Source of the DNA: Strigamia acuminata
Lineage: Eukaryota > Arthropoda > Chilopoda > Geophilomorpha > Linotaeniidae
NCBI GenBank assembly: GCA_949358305.1
Contig: OX442315.1
Location: 10,564,427-10,628,426 of the forward strand
DNA length: 64,000 nt
Direction of reading: 5' to 3'
Below, one piece after another: positions 44,869 through 56,045 of this stretch. The notes beneath the pieces were generated by a model, which was not told the DNA's origin, did not search any database, and saw only the letters and a list, made by a program, of their open reading frames with translations. Position 1 is the first letter of the stretch, and each line of letters begins with the position of its first letter. The position numbers and the translations under genes were made by a program.

Positions 44869-46991
44869 GATTACTATTATTTTTATATTTAAAGTCAAAA
44901 TTATTATTTTTTGGTTGCGAAATAGTGTGATCACTTGATTTCAGTATTTCATCCCCTGTAATTGAGTTGCTATCTGAATGCAACACTAATTTGCAATTCA
45001 TAAACACCCAATCATTAAATGCGCAGTTTGATTTAATTTGTTAGATTAGAGTGCTATTAAACTCATTTTTGTAACTACACGACTTTCTTGAAATTATGAA
45101 ACTATAATTATGCATTTAAATTGAGCAGCAAACTTTGGTTTAATTGGCTCTAAAGTAACTGATGCAAGCTCTGTTGGTAATTCAATCTGACTTCCCTGCA
45201 CGTGAGATAAGAATAAGCGGCTGCTGCAATTGGCGTGGTCAGCAAAAGTTACAATAAAATATAAAATGAAGATTTTGAAGATGATCTCTGGAATGGAAAC
45301 AGGAAACTGTAGAGTTGACCCACGGTTGTGTTATTGTAGACTACTGTTATCGTAAAGCTAGATCTTTTTTATCTCTATCTGACTTAATAGCAACAGTTTG
45401 ATGTTCATTTTCACCTCAAAAATTTATTAATAACATAAAAGTTTCCTTTTGTAGATAAAAAGTCCATTTTTGCAGATAAAAAATTGTTGTACATAAAATG
45501 TCCATTTTTATACATAAAAAGTTCACTTTTGTACATAAAAAGTTCACTTTTGTACATAAAAAGTTCACTTTTGTACATAAAAAGTTCACTTTTGTACATA
45601 AAAAGTTCACTTTTGTACATAAAAAGTTCACTTTTGTACATAAAAAGTTCACTTTTGTACATAAAAAGTTCACTTTTGTATTTAAAAAGTTTACTTTTGT
45701 ACATAAAAAGTTCACTTTTGTATTTAAAAAGTTTACTTTTGAACTTAAAAGTTTACTTTTGAACTTAAAAGTTTACTTTTGAACTTAAAAGTTTACTTTT
45801 GAACTTAAAAGTTTACTTTTGAACTTAAAAGTTTACTTTTGAACTTAAAAGTTTACTTTTGAACTTAAAAGTTTACTTTTGAACTTAAAAGTTTACTTTT
45901 GAACTTAAAAGTTTACTTTTGAACTTAAAAGTTTACTTTTGAACTTAAAAGTTTACTTTTGAACTTAAAAGTTTACTTTTGAACTTAAAAGTTTACTTTT
46001 GAACTTAAAAGTTTACTTTTGAACTTAAAAGTTTACTTTTGAACTTAAAAGTTTACTTTTGAACTTAAAAGTTTACTTTTGAACTTAAAAGTGTATTTTT
46101 GCATATAAAAAGTGTACTTTTGCACATAAAAAGTGTATTTTTGCACTACAAAAAGTGTACCTTTGCACATAAAAAGTGCACTTTTAAACCTAAAAAATGC
46201 ACTTTTGCACATAAAAAGTGTACTTTTGCACATAAAAAGTGCACTTTTAAACCTAAAAAATGCACTTTTGCACATAAAAAGTGTACTTTTGCACATAAAA
46301 AGTGCACTTTTAAACCTAAAAAGTGTACTTTTGAACATAAAAAATGCACTTTTGCACCTAAAAAGTGTACTTGTGAAGTAATCAGTAGTTCACTTTTACT
46401 CAAAAAATTACTTTCTCTAAACAACAAACTTACCTTTTATACCAACAAACTTTTATAACTAAAAAACAAAACCCAACCTAATAAAACCCCAGCCGGTTAC
46501 TGTTAAACAAACATCTTGCCTTTTTCTCTGCTCTTCACTGGAGAAAAACTACCAACACAATCACATTCCTAATCCTCCCTCTTATCAATTACGAAGTACT
46601 TCTTTTAACAATACCCTTAAATCTAATTATAAAGCTTAAAACCAACAACAATTTCATCTAAAAAAAAAATAAAAAATAAAAAATAAAAAAAATCACACTC
46701 AACATTATTAACCATTAAAAACAAATCGATGTACGTGACAAACACCAAAATCCAACCTCATTAAAATACCTTAAAAATCCTGTACGGACTTTCCTTCATC
46801 GTACAAATTGCGCCATCAATTTGCGTGTTGGCGTCCGGGTTCGTCTTCGAGTCACCATTCAGCCCTTCCGTTTCGTCTGCATCGTCTCCATCCAAAGGAA
46901 TTACGACCACTCGATCCCTGTTACGTCGTCTGCCATCTGCACCATGTTGCCATGTCTTGACCATTCGAAAAAAGCCCCACGGATCTGCCAT
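35465..46991 (-). CDS. TRPA: TRPA-family cation channel, paralog 3 (about 1188 aa, 24 exons)
   Basis: Complete gene. Exons: 46770-46991 (or alternative 44126-44251), 41970-42126, 41726-41901, 41178-41288, 41009-41120, 40856-40953, 40564-40800, 40157-40357, 39635-39807, 39322-39486, 39148-39262, 38897-39066, 38735-38819, 38602-38661, 38436-38537, 38280-38350, 38076-38211, 37735-38000, 37254-37380, 36937-37188, 36798-36866, 35964-36074, 35766-35890, 35465-35690. Lengths sum to whole codons with either first exon. Ankyrin repeats are followed by six helices, pore SMMLGEID (Glu 951) and a longer pore-to-S6 loop than its neighbours. S6 is MPILLMNLL-IGLAVGDIESVRR, then MQ-VELHTELERKLP. It differs by VLDKS and HPVTQQ, where paralogs 1 and 2 have VLDRC/VLDKC and HPVCQK. 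The intron at 41008 has a GC donor. The N-terminus is charged and low in complexity. Confidence 0.93.
37505..37697. repeat. Minisatellite, 22-bp unit TTTTGTCTCAATTTTTCAAA plus AA
   Basis: About nine nearly identical units in the intron between the S4 exon (37735-38000) and S5 exon (37254-37380) of TRPA paralog 3. Confidence 0.85.
43181..43570. mobile_element. Foldback/MITE-like element with CTCAAAAAGGCCCCCAAAT ends
   Basis: 34-bp imperfect inverted ends (CTCAAAAAGGCCCCCAAAT at 43181; complement ending 43570), 390 bp in total, AT-rich interior and no ORF. It lies in the first intron of TRPA paralog 3. A target duplication could not be assigned. Confidence 0.6.
43845..43950. repeat. Minisatellite, 20-21 bp unit AAACAATAAAACCAATTTTC
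   Basis: About five units, with A/G and C/A variants, upstream of the alternative first exon of TRPA paralog 3. Confidence 0.75.
44126..44251 (-). CDS. Candidate alternative first exon of TRPA paralog 3 (42 codons)
   Basis: Encodes MTSSLLRQLWPSRATKG and ends with an acidic run (SDNDDDDD) and LRAIVV at a strong donor, GTA|GTAAGT. It is phase 0, so it joins the next exon (VAELGNLKEF) in frame exactly as 46770-46991 does. Drosophila TrpA1 is known to use alternative first exons with different sensitivities, so an isoform pair is plausible. No transcript evidence is available. Confidence 0.5.
44585..44872. repeat. TTTTTAGGTGTTT-type repeat followed by an (ATT)n microsatellite
   Basis: Short TTTTTAGGTATTTTTAGAT words (44585-44790) run into about 25 ATT units (44795-44870, with a few GTT and ATG interruptions). 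It is intronic or in the promoter area of TRPA paralog 3. Confidence 0.8.
45425..46380. repeat. Large palindromic minisatellite, 20-21 bp units in three blocks
   Basis: Block 1 (45425-45735): AAAAAGTTCACTTTTGTACA plus T. Block 2 (45735-46090): AACTTAAAAGTTTACTTTTG, 18 or more nearly identical units. Block 3 (46090-46375): CACATAAAAAGTGTACTTTT plus G, with AAAAGTGCACTTTT variants. All share AAAAGT-NN-ACTTTT, an inverted repeat. It lies in the intron after the distal first exon of TRPA paralog 3. The open frames across it are a by-product of unit length. Confidence 0.92.
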
Positions 46992-47941
46992 GGCCAGTCT
47001 CTGGGACAAAACAACAACAATTACCGCTCACATAAACAACTAGAATATTATTTTGGCTGTCAAAAGCTGCAAAATACATCCAAATTCACTTTTCATTATA
47101 TTTTTTTTGTTAAAGTCAACTGTCGGAAATTAAAAAAAGAAAAAATATTTGCTTGGGTGATGTGCAGGTCTCGAAAGGTGATTAAATAGTTGGGTGGAAA
47201 CGAACAGCGTGCGTCGGGAGAAGTCGATTTTCCACCGGGGTATTGCAGCAGACTGTTGCTTTAGGTTTGAGTAAACAGTAATGTATTTATTCATAACAGG
47301 AAACGTTTTCTTTCGCTCGTTTTTATTCATTTGTTTACCAGTTTCTTCTGTTGGAGTGATGAGGTTAGTGTTTTACGATTTTCTGGACGTTTGTGGACGT
47401 TTTCCATGAAAATTAATATCATTGAAAGGACAATGACAAGCAAAAATGTAATTAAAGCGAGCGATTTCCACAAACAAAACTGTCCATCAGTTGATTGGCT
47501 CAAACTGAATTACCAAGAATTATAAAAGATGAATTTATTGACATCCATTTTGGATTCAAATTTTAAATAAACAAAAATAAAGTAACAAAAAAAAACCTGT
47601 GATAATAAACAATTATTTTTTGGGGGTAAATATATTTCTTTTTTTGGCTATTTGGGGCCCAGGGCACTGATGATGGGTGGGCCCATGAGGAATTCTGGGA
47701 TGTGTGGTTGGTGACTCCTATTACAACTTATATGCTGAGTAATTTTAATGGGTTTTACTAAAAATCTGGAGGAAATCTGGGAGGGCGGATGCCCCCCCCC
47801 TTCCAACCAAGTCTGCCCATATGATTCAAAAATGTATTTTACAAATTATTTCATACTATGCAACATTTTCAAAAATGTATTATCATTTTCATACCAATAG
47901 TACAAATATATTACAAAATACGTTTTCAAAAAAACCTAATG

Positions 47942-48457
47942 TACCGTATTTTGCCAAATAAGAGTCGCGGCTCTTATTCAAAACGGGCACTCTGAGCTGC
48001 GGCTCTTAATCGAGGGCGGCTCTTATTACAATTGTTTTCCATATTTTCATTAGAATTTCAATTTTTTCATTGAAATTTCACTTTTTCCGATTGAAAATTC
48101 ACTTTTTCCGATTGAAAATTCACTTTTTCCGATTGAAAATTCACTTTTTCCGATTGAAAATTCACTTTTTCCGATTGAAAATTCACTTTTTCCGATTGAA
48201 AATTCACTTTTTTCCATTAAAATTTCACTTTTTCCGATTGAAAGTTCACTTTTTTCCATTAAAATTTCCCTTTTTTTAAAATTTTCTATCTAAATAACCA
48301 TCATCATCGACGAACCGTTTCCTGTTCGGTTACAAAAGCTCTCGAATAGTAGCCGCGGCTACTATTAGCTCTTATTTCAAACCCCCTCTCAGAGGCGCGG
48401 CGACTATTCGAGGGCGGCTACAAAACGAGGGCGACTCTTAATTCATAAAATACGGTA
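47942..48457. mobile_element. MITE with TACCGTATTTT ends and an internal minisatellite
   Basis: Ends TACCGTATTTTGCCAAATAA and the complement of TTAATTCATAAAATACGGTA, sharing ACCGTATTTT and AAGAGTCGC. The flanks are rich in GCGGCTCTTA / CGGCTACTATT words. The centre is a 21-bp tandem repeat, TTCACTTTTTCCGATTGAAA plus A (48060-48265, about eight units). Confidence 0.8.
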
Positions 48458-49568
48458 TTTCAAAATGTAATCCAATACAAATTTTCTGTATTTTTCAACC
48501 ATATGAGATAAAACCAAGAATTATTTTTAATATATTATTTTATTTTGAACTTAATACACATGTTTATAGATATGATTTTACAGAAGTAGCACTTTAACTT
48601 TGAACGTTCAATCAAAGCAAAATCACCTTATCATTGCTGTTGACAAGAAAAGCCCTCTCCATTATGGCACCACATTGCAGATGCAGGAGGCAGCAGATGT
48701 CAATCTAATCTTCAAACTATAAACTGCCTGCATGATCGCTCGAACAGCGAATCTGAACACTTTAAAAATAAATACGTATAAGACGTATTAAATTACCTCC
48801 AACTAACTAACAGGAGCTGATTTATAGATTCTTGCCAGAGAAGGACCACATGGGGCTGTGGAAAGAATCAAATTCCAAAGAAAAAAATTATTCCCATAAA
48901 TACTCTTCAAAATAAAATATTTTTCAATTTTTATTCCTACATCCTGCCCCGTTTAGCGCAATTTGCTACCTAATTTATGCTTGTATTACTTTACTTTTAC
49001 TTCTTCGTTGTTTACTTTACTTTACTTTACTTTACTTCCAAGTGTCTGAGAAAGAATGCAGTTTCTTAGCCCCCTCACGGACCCAAGGTGGGCTTATGGG
49101 ACGAGCACAAGAGACCCAGACAGCGAGCAGCAATATTTTAGAAGCCGCATTAAGCTTAATTAATCAGCATAATATAGTTGTATTTATAGTGCTGAATTGT
49201 GAGAAATTCTTTATTAAAGAGACCCTTGAGGTTCAAAAATATATTTTACAACACACGGTGAGGTACCTAACGTGACATTTCTAAATAAAGTCGAAACTCT
49301 TTATAATGAATCGCAAGAGACCCGAAAAATTGATTCGTTGTATCGAGAATTCGTTATATCGATATTTTATAACATGGTCTTCTATGGCCAGACAACCAAA
49401 CCAGCCATTTTTAGATATTCGTATAGGCGCCTCCTACAAAAAGTCTTCATGATTGTTCAAATGTAAGCTGGACTTGTAGACCCGTTCCTACACATTGTTG
49501 ATAGTGTGTACAACACACGGGTGCTAAAGGTCAAAGGGCGCCACCCCGAGTGGCATTTTTTCCCTGAA

Positions 49569-49650
49569 GATGCATTTTTATGTCCGAAAATGCATTTTTA
49601 AGTCCGCAAATGCATTTTTAGGTCCAAAAATGCATTTTTTGGTTCGAATT
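49569..49650. repeat. Short minisatellite, 20-bp unit AAAATGCATTTTTAAGTCCG
   Basis: Four units with a palindromic AAAATGCATTTT core in the intergenic region. Confidence 0.7.
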
Positions 49651-52077
49651 TATTTTTCACAAAAATGCTTACCGGTACTTCTTTTGGAGGGCGGTGGGAA
49701 TGGGGCACCAGCATGCCCAAAAAACACGAGTGCACTACAAGTATACCCTAGGAAGGGGCCTGTAAAATTATAACTGTAAAAATAATTTTTGTTTATTACG
49801 ACAAGGGGCAAGGAGCGCCTGATTTTTTTAAGCCCAGAACGCTGAAAAGTGTTAAGACGACCCTGACCACAAAAGAAAAATCTTATTTCAAATATAGCGG
49901 AAATACATCTTTCAATATCATACTCAAAATGCCACTACTGGATATATAACTTTCCATGCCATAAATTTTCCATATATATTTCCACGAAGTACAAAGATGA
50001 TTTTTACACGATACACTAAATTTCCATTAAATTATCCACATGGAAATTCACGATATTTTGCAGTTTTATTGCTTGTTTAAATACAATTCACTTTTCATTT
50101 AAAACTTAACTCTAATTGCTTGTTTAGAATGCATTTCTACACTAATGAAAATTTATGGTGCAACGTTTTGAGTGTGCTGGAACTTACCCAAAAACAGTTG
50201 GCGATGAGTGATATCAACCATGCACCGAGGCGAAACTTTCTCTGCATCTTCTTCTTCTTAACCTTACTTCTCCCCATAACAAATATCTTCTCAGACATTT
50301 TGGACACTGAGGAATCAGGACTTGGGACCTAAAACCCAATGGAAATCACTGCCTGCATGAAGAGTGGTCAAGAAAATGATGATCCAGTATCAAGGTCAAG
50401 GCTTTTAAGTATCACTAGATCAAGAGAAGATAAATAAGGAAGTGGCTTGTGGACAAAGTAAGTGGACATTAAAATGCGCAAAGTAGTGTTCAACACAAAA
50501 GACAAGAGTGATTTATTAGTGGACAACAAGGAACTTGCATTAAGGATTGGCTATTGTATACTCATTTAATAAGCTTAATAAATCTAAAAGAAAAAAAATA
50601 ACACACAATAGATTATTGGGTGCAAGATTATTGGTGAGGTTGATGTGTAGTTTGTTGAGGAAATTGACATGTGGCTCTTTCCTTTGGTAGAAATTTAATA
50701 ACAGTGTAAAAAGAGCTTCAACACACAGATTATGTCTTCAGTCTTCGCCATGAAGAATAGGTGGAAGGGAGATAAGTGTTGCACCAAGGATGATTACACT
50801 GAAGCCAACACAAGATTTTATTGAAGTGAGCCTTCTAAATGCATTGAAAAATGATATAAAAACTTTCCACTAATTTTTACCAGGTGGTGGATGGTGATGA
50901 CATAACTGAGCATGCTCAGTCAGGTTTAAAGAACCAGAGACACTGCAGTGGTATAGATTTACCTTAAAATCCAAATTCACTACATTCTCAATTTCATTGC
51001 AGATTGCATCAACAGATTTTGGTGTCACAATAAATTGGCTCGCGATTTTGTTTTTAGTCCTAGAAGACACGCCCAGCTAACTTATGATCTGTGACAATCT
51101 TAATTATTTTTTTAGTTACTTTTTGTAATCTAATACTTAATTTTTAAAATTGATGCTATAATAATTATTTTTTTTTACAAATTTAATTAATTATTCCAGG
51201 AAATCTTGGGTACCCAAATTGGATACCGCATTTTTGGTATACTTAGCAGTTTGTTCAGATATATCACAAACATGTAATGCGCTGATTCGTCCACTGTAGA
51301 TCAATCTCATTAACATGTGCAAAACGCACCAAAGTTGTAAAAGAAAATTAATCTTTGAATCGTGTCACAGTGTTTACTTTGCCTCTGTGTTCGTGCTTTC
51401 AAGCATTCAATAAAATATTTGTTTAAACAAACTCATTTGAATGCTTTAGATGTTGACTTAAACTGATTATATATTTCAACATTAAATCTTTTATAAATAC
51501 AAACTTTGCTTTCATTATGTGTAAACACTGCATTAAAATTAACATTTTACTGTTTACATTATCTTTATATTTACAACACGCAAACAGAACTTAATTCAAA
51601 GAAATTGTAAAAAAAATTATGATTTAGATTTCCAATATACAGTATTACATTACAACTTCATAGCTGTTAATTAGTACGTTATAAATCACATCTCATCTTA
51701 TTTGACTACTGGTGAAAAATACCTGTTTCCACTAATAGAAAATCTACAAGAAACTGGACATTCACACGGTCTGAAGGTACAAGAACTAAAATTTATTCTT
51801 TTTTATCCTTCCTGCAACTACCTGTCAACATTTGCTCACGTATGCGAGAAGAAATTATTAGCGCAAAAAGAAGAAATTAAGCACTTTTAATTCCCATAGT
51901 TCACTTCGTAGACTCGAACGATCCTGGTCACGGCACCATGATCATTCGAGTCTGGTTCTTAACTTTTGCAGTAGTTGACACTCACTTGACTTTTAAAATC
52001 TGAGCTCGCACCTCTTACCAAAGCAAAATATTTATTTGAACCAGTTTGTTTACTCATTTCACTTAACCACTTATATA

Positions 52078-52558
52078 CAGGGTGTCACGCCGAACACCTA
52101 CCAGGTGAATTATTTCACAATCATGTAAATTTAAAAATACTTTTGATTATGAATTTAAGTAAATGACATGTGACGAATTCAATGAAATATGTTAAATTCA
52201 TGTGACATTGTTGCATCACTGTTTTGAAACTCGTAACTTTTAAACCAACAATGCTACGCAAAAAATGTCAATTGCAAAGTTGTAGAGAACCATCTAATTA
52301 GTCTAGAACTGTTCTTAAAAAAATTATTTCTTACTGAAAAGTTTTGAGAAAAAAAGGTTTGAAATGTTAGTCTACTCAGCTTTGTAACCTAAAACTATCG
52401 TGTGGCATGTATTTCCAAAATAAATTATTTCTTTTCTTTTGTGTTTCCTCTCTTCTCCTTCCAAGTATGACCCAATAAAGTGTCCTAATTGAAGATTAGC
52501 TTGGTTGCCTCAATAGTTTTAGGTTACAAACCTGGTAGTTGTTCGGCGGGACACCCTG
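52078..52558. mobile_element. MITE with CAGGGTGTC(A/C)CGCCGAACA ends (481 bp)
   Basis: 29-bp terminal inverted repeats (CAGGGTGTCACGCCGAACAC at the left, complement of TTCGGCGGGACACCCTG at the right), no ORF, flanked by TATA-rich DNA. It ends only 121 bp before the DEG/ENaC start codon. Confidence 0.85.
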
Positions 52559-52679
52559 CATATACGTATACTGTATATTAAACATTTTTTGAAGTCGCCT
52601 CCCAAATCCAGAGAGCCTACCTCATGTATCCCAGTCATTAAGAAACGCTGTTCTGCACATCTGAAAAATTTAATACACC

Positions 52680-55600
52680 ATGACTGGAGTTAGACACGTC
52701 AAGTATGTGCGAAAACTGAAAGAAATGATCTTGGAATGTATAGAAATGCACTTTGAAGTTCCTCAATTTCTCCCTCCATTTCCACAAATCCGCAAGAACA
52801 AATTTCGTCATTTTTATTCTGTGATTTGGTATTTCATCATCGCATTAATCGTGTCAGTGTGGTTCTACCACTCATTTGACCGGATCAAATACTACGCTTC
52901 ATCACCGGTCAAAGTTGCTGCCATTATCAACGAAGGCGACGACTTTCCAGGAATATCCATCGGTATTTTTAGTTTTAGTACTATGGAAAGTGCCTTAGTG
53001 CATCAATCAATAACAGATGAATCTCCCGAAGGTAAATAACTTTTTTTTTTAATAGTCTACAACGAAGTGATACCTTAAAAATTATCTTTTTTAAACAGCA
53101 AGTCTGTGCAGCACCGTTCCATTTTTTTTTATAGATGAAAAAAGAAAGATCAGTTCAGTGTGGCGTTACAAAAGAATTAAGCCTTTAATAAGAAATATAA
53201 CTATATCTTACGACAAGGTAAACCTATAATAATCTCTAATCCAATGTGAACTAGTATGTTAAATCATTCATTGCAGGGGTCTAAAAGTATGTGTGACTAT
53301 ATTCAGAGCAATGTAGTTGCCGATGAAATGGACATTCTACTAGGAAGTGAAATGGTTATAACAACCGGTAAGTATTACAAAATATTTAACAAGCTGTAAA
53401 ACAAAAAACACCATAATAATTTTCCTAAAATTTTTTATTACTTAATTGGCAGAGGGAAAAATACCAGTTGATTGCCAAGCAAAAATTATCATTAAGTATA
53501 ACACATTTAATCGTAGTTTAATTACAAGTGCAACTGAACGTGCAATTTTAGGATATGTAATGGTAAGACAATTATCATAATAAGGCAGAATTTTATTTCC
53601 CCCTTTCATCTAAGAAGAAATTAGGCATTAGGATTTAAATATGGTAACAAACAATGAATTAAAATTCTGCTATCAGATGAAGAATGACCCAAATTAAGCT
53701 TAGATTTTGTATTCACTCATTCTGTTGCCACATGATAACAGGTCAACTTAAAAGAAGAGAATAAAAAACATAAATTTGTTGGAACTGCTATGGTGCGCTC
53801 CTCATCTGTTTTGAAGCATTCTGAATTATTATTCACAATTAAGAGAGTAAATTACTTCAGATTTTTGAACGTTGTAACCAGATGGATAAGATAAAACAAG
53901 GTAATTTGTGGTTACAGTACAAATTTCAAAACAGAAGAAGTTTTCCTTGTGTGGAAGAACGTGAAGAGCTAAAATGCCATCACACATGTCTCGAAGAAAG
54001 AATATCAACTGATGTGAAGCCTTTCTGCAAGTAATTATACAAGCTTATAACCACATCTAAATAAGCAAAGCCCTGAAGTTGTGTGCAGTGTTTGGTGTTT
54101 GGTTTTAGTGACTTTCCTGCATGGCATTGCTGCTATTGGAATGATTTGTCTTATTTGTTTGCAGGTGTTCTTTAGTTTACAATTTACAATTGCGAAAAAT
54201 TGTTAGTTTGCCAACCGCAATATAAGTGTGTAAGCCTGCGCAAAAGTAAAATTAAATTTTTCTGAAAATTATGAGCATAATAAACATGATTTAATGTAAC
54301 TTTCCGACTCCATATTACCATGTGTGGCCAATAATTCCTCAGATCCAATTCCTTCAATGCTAGAAGCCCCTTTCCCTTGCTGCACTGTATAATTCAGAGG
54401 CTTAGATTTGCAAACACTCTTTGCGAAAGGGACAACATTGTCAAGCATACTTTTATATTACCAGCGGATATAATAATATAATATAATATAATATAATATA
54501 ACATAATATAATCCTTTCAGATTGCCCTTTATGCCTGATTCAGATCTTAAAGAGTGCATGGCAAGCAACCAGACCTGCACGACTATGACAGAAATTCAAG
54601 AAAGAGTGAAACTTATCAATCCGCATTACAATTGTAGTTGTGAGAGAGCATGCAACAAAATTATGATAATTGCTCATCAACATTTCGATAATGTCATCGA
54701 TAACACTTTGACCATTTCTTCATTCAGCGACAAAAGACTCACTTTGTTCGAAGAATTTTGTTACGACATCATCGCTCTACTGTGTGACATCGGAGGCTTT
54801 ATGGGCTTGTACGTAGGAACCTCATGTTTGAGTTTAGTCGAAATCATCACTCGCAGAGCCCAAAAACAGTACAAAAAGACAGTCATGTCCCAGAAATGGA
54901 AAAATGTTCACGAAAAAAAAATTTTTCAAACAATTCATGAAATTGTAGTCACACAAAATGAATCCACAATGTCTAATGTTTTAAACACTTATTCAAACCG
55001 GCCTTTAATGTGGATCAAAGCATTGATTGTGTTCTCATGCATTTGTGTCTGCTTTTACCAGGTCAGCAGTCGAATAATGTCATTTTACTCGTTTCCTGTC
55101 TACACCATAATTGAAGTAGTGGAAGATGAACATGTTCAAATCCCAACAGTACTTATTTGCAATGAGGATGATGCAGTGATTGACGAAAAAGAAAAATTAA
55201 TAAAAACCAACGGTATGGAAGAAAAGTGTGTTGAGAAATTGAGCATTGCCGAATTACTCGACCCACCATCGGAATTTACTGGCGATGCAAATGGTTTGTG
55301 GGAAGCCTCGTCTAACCTCGGCAGTTTTTTGCCCTTTGTACGTTTTTTCATAAACAATATAAAGTTTTGAGTTTTGAAGAGGTGAAGAGATATAACTTTT
55401 AGTAAAATTTATGTTTTAATGCAGAGTGCTGTCGCCCTGGATTCTTCATTTGTAAACAAAGACGAAGGAACTAAAGCTACTGTTTCGACCATATTTGGAC
55501 AATGCACTAAAATAAAATATGGTAAAATGATTAAATTGGTTAATTCTATTTGTATAGTAAAGTAATACAATGTCGCCATAGATGTCGTGCAATACAATAT

Positions 55601-56012
55601 AGCAACTGGGTATGTTTTCATCTTGCAATATATTCAAAATAGAGGTTGCAATTCATTTTCTAAAGTAGGTCCATTATTCAAGATTGTTCAGATTAGAATC
55701 AGTTTTAAAACAAAAACTTCCTTTATTTTAAGGCCATTGTGTATAAAAAGAGTTTAAAAAATGGTGTTTAATTAGTTTTATCTGCATATTCTGGCACCCC
55801 GTCGACTACCCTGCGAACAATTTCGTTGCCCCAAAGATTAGAAATGGCCAAATGTTCGTATGAGCCCCACCCTGGTACCATATATCAAATGTTCCACAAC
55901 TCTGGTTGTGAAAAAATTCCATGACCGCTCCTGTGAGGGAATACGGGATTAATTATAATAATTAATATGGTTATCAATATTGTTAGTCATTAGTTTGATA
56001 TTTGTAGTTATG

Positions 56013-56045
<33 letters not shown>

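Larger units (their letters stand above)
46992..52679. other. Intergenic region between divergent TRPA paralog 3 and the DEG/ENaC gene
   Basis: 5.7 kb without a supportable gene. It contains two MITEs (47942-48457 and 52078-52558) and short tandem repeats. Both genes start outward from it, so their promoters lie at its ends. A possible lone exon at 50935-51060 (minus) was considered and not accepted. Confidence 0.5.

Noticed and set aside
44774-45007. Open frame ending in a poly-Asn tract
   Set aside because: Poly-Asn is the (ATT)n microsatellite read in reverse; no splice or homology support.
45411-45782. Overlapping open frames on both strands encoding MYKSELF / HKKFTFV repeats
   Set aside because: They are translations of the 20-21 bp minisatellite; a unit divisible by 3 or nearly so keeps frames open without coding function.
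50935-51060. Possible lone minus-strand exon (KNKIASQFIVTPKSVDAICN... ending at a GTAAAT donor)
   Set aside because: It has an acceptor-like and a donor-like border, but no partner exon and no family I recognise; left out for lack of support.
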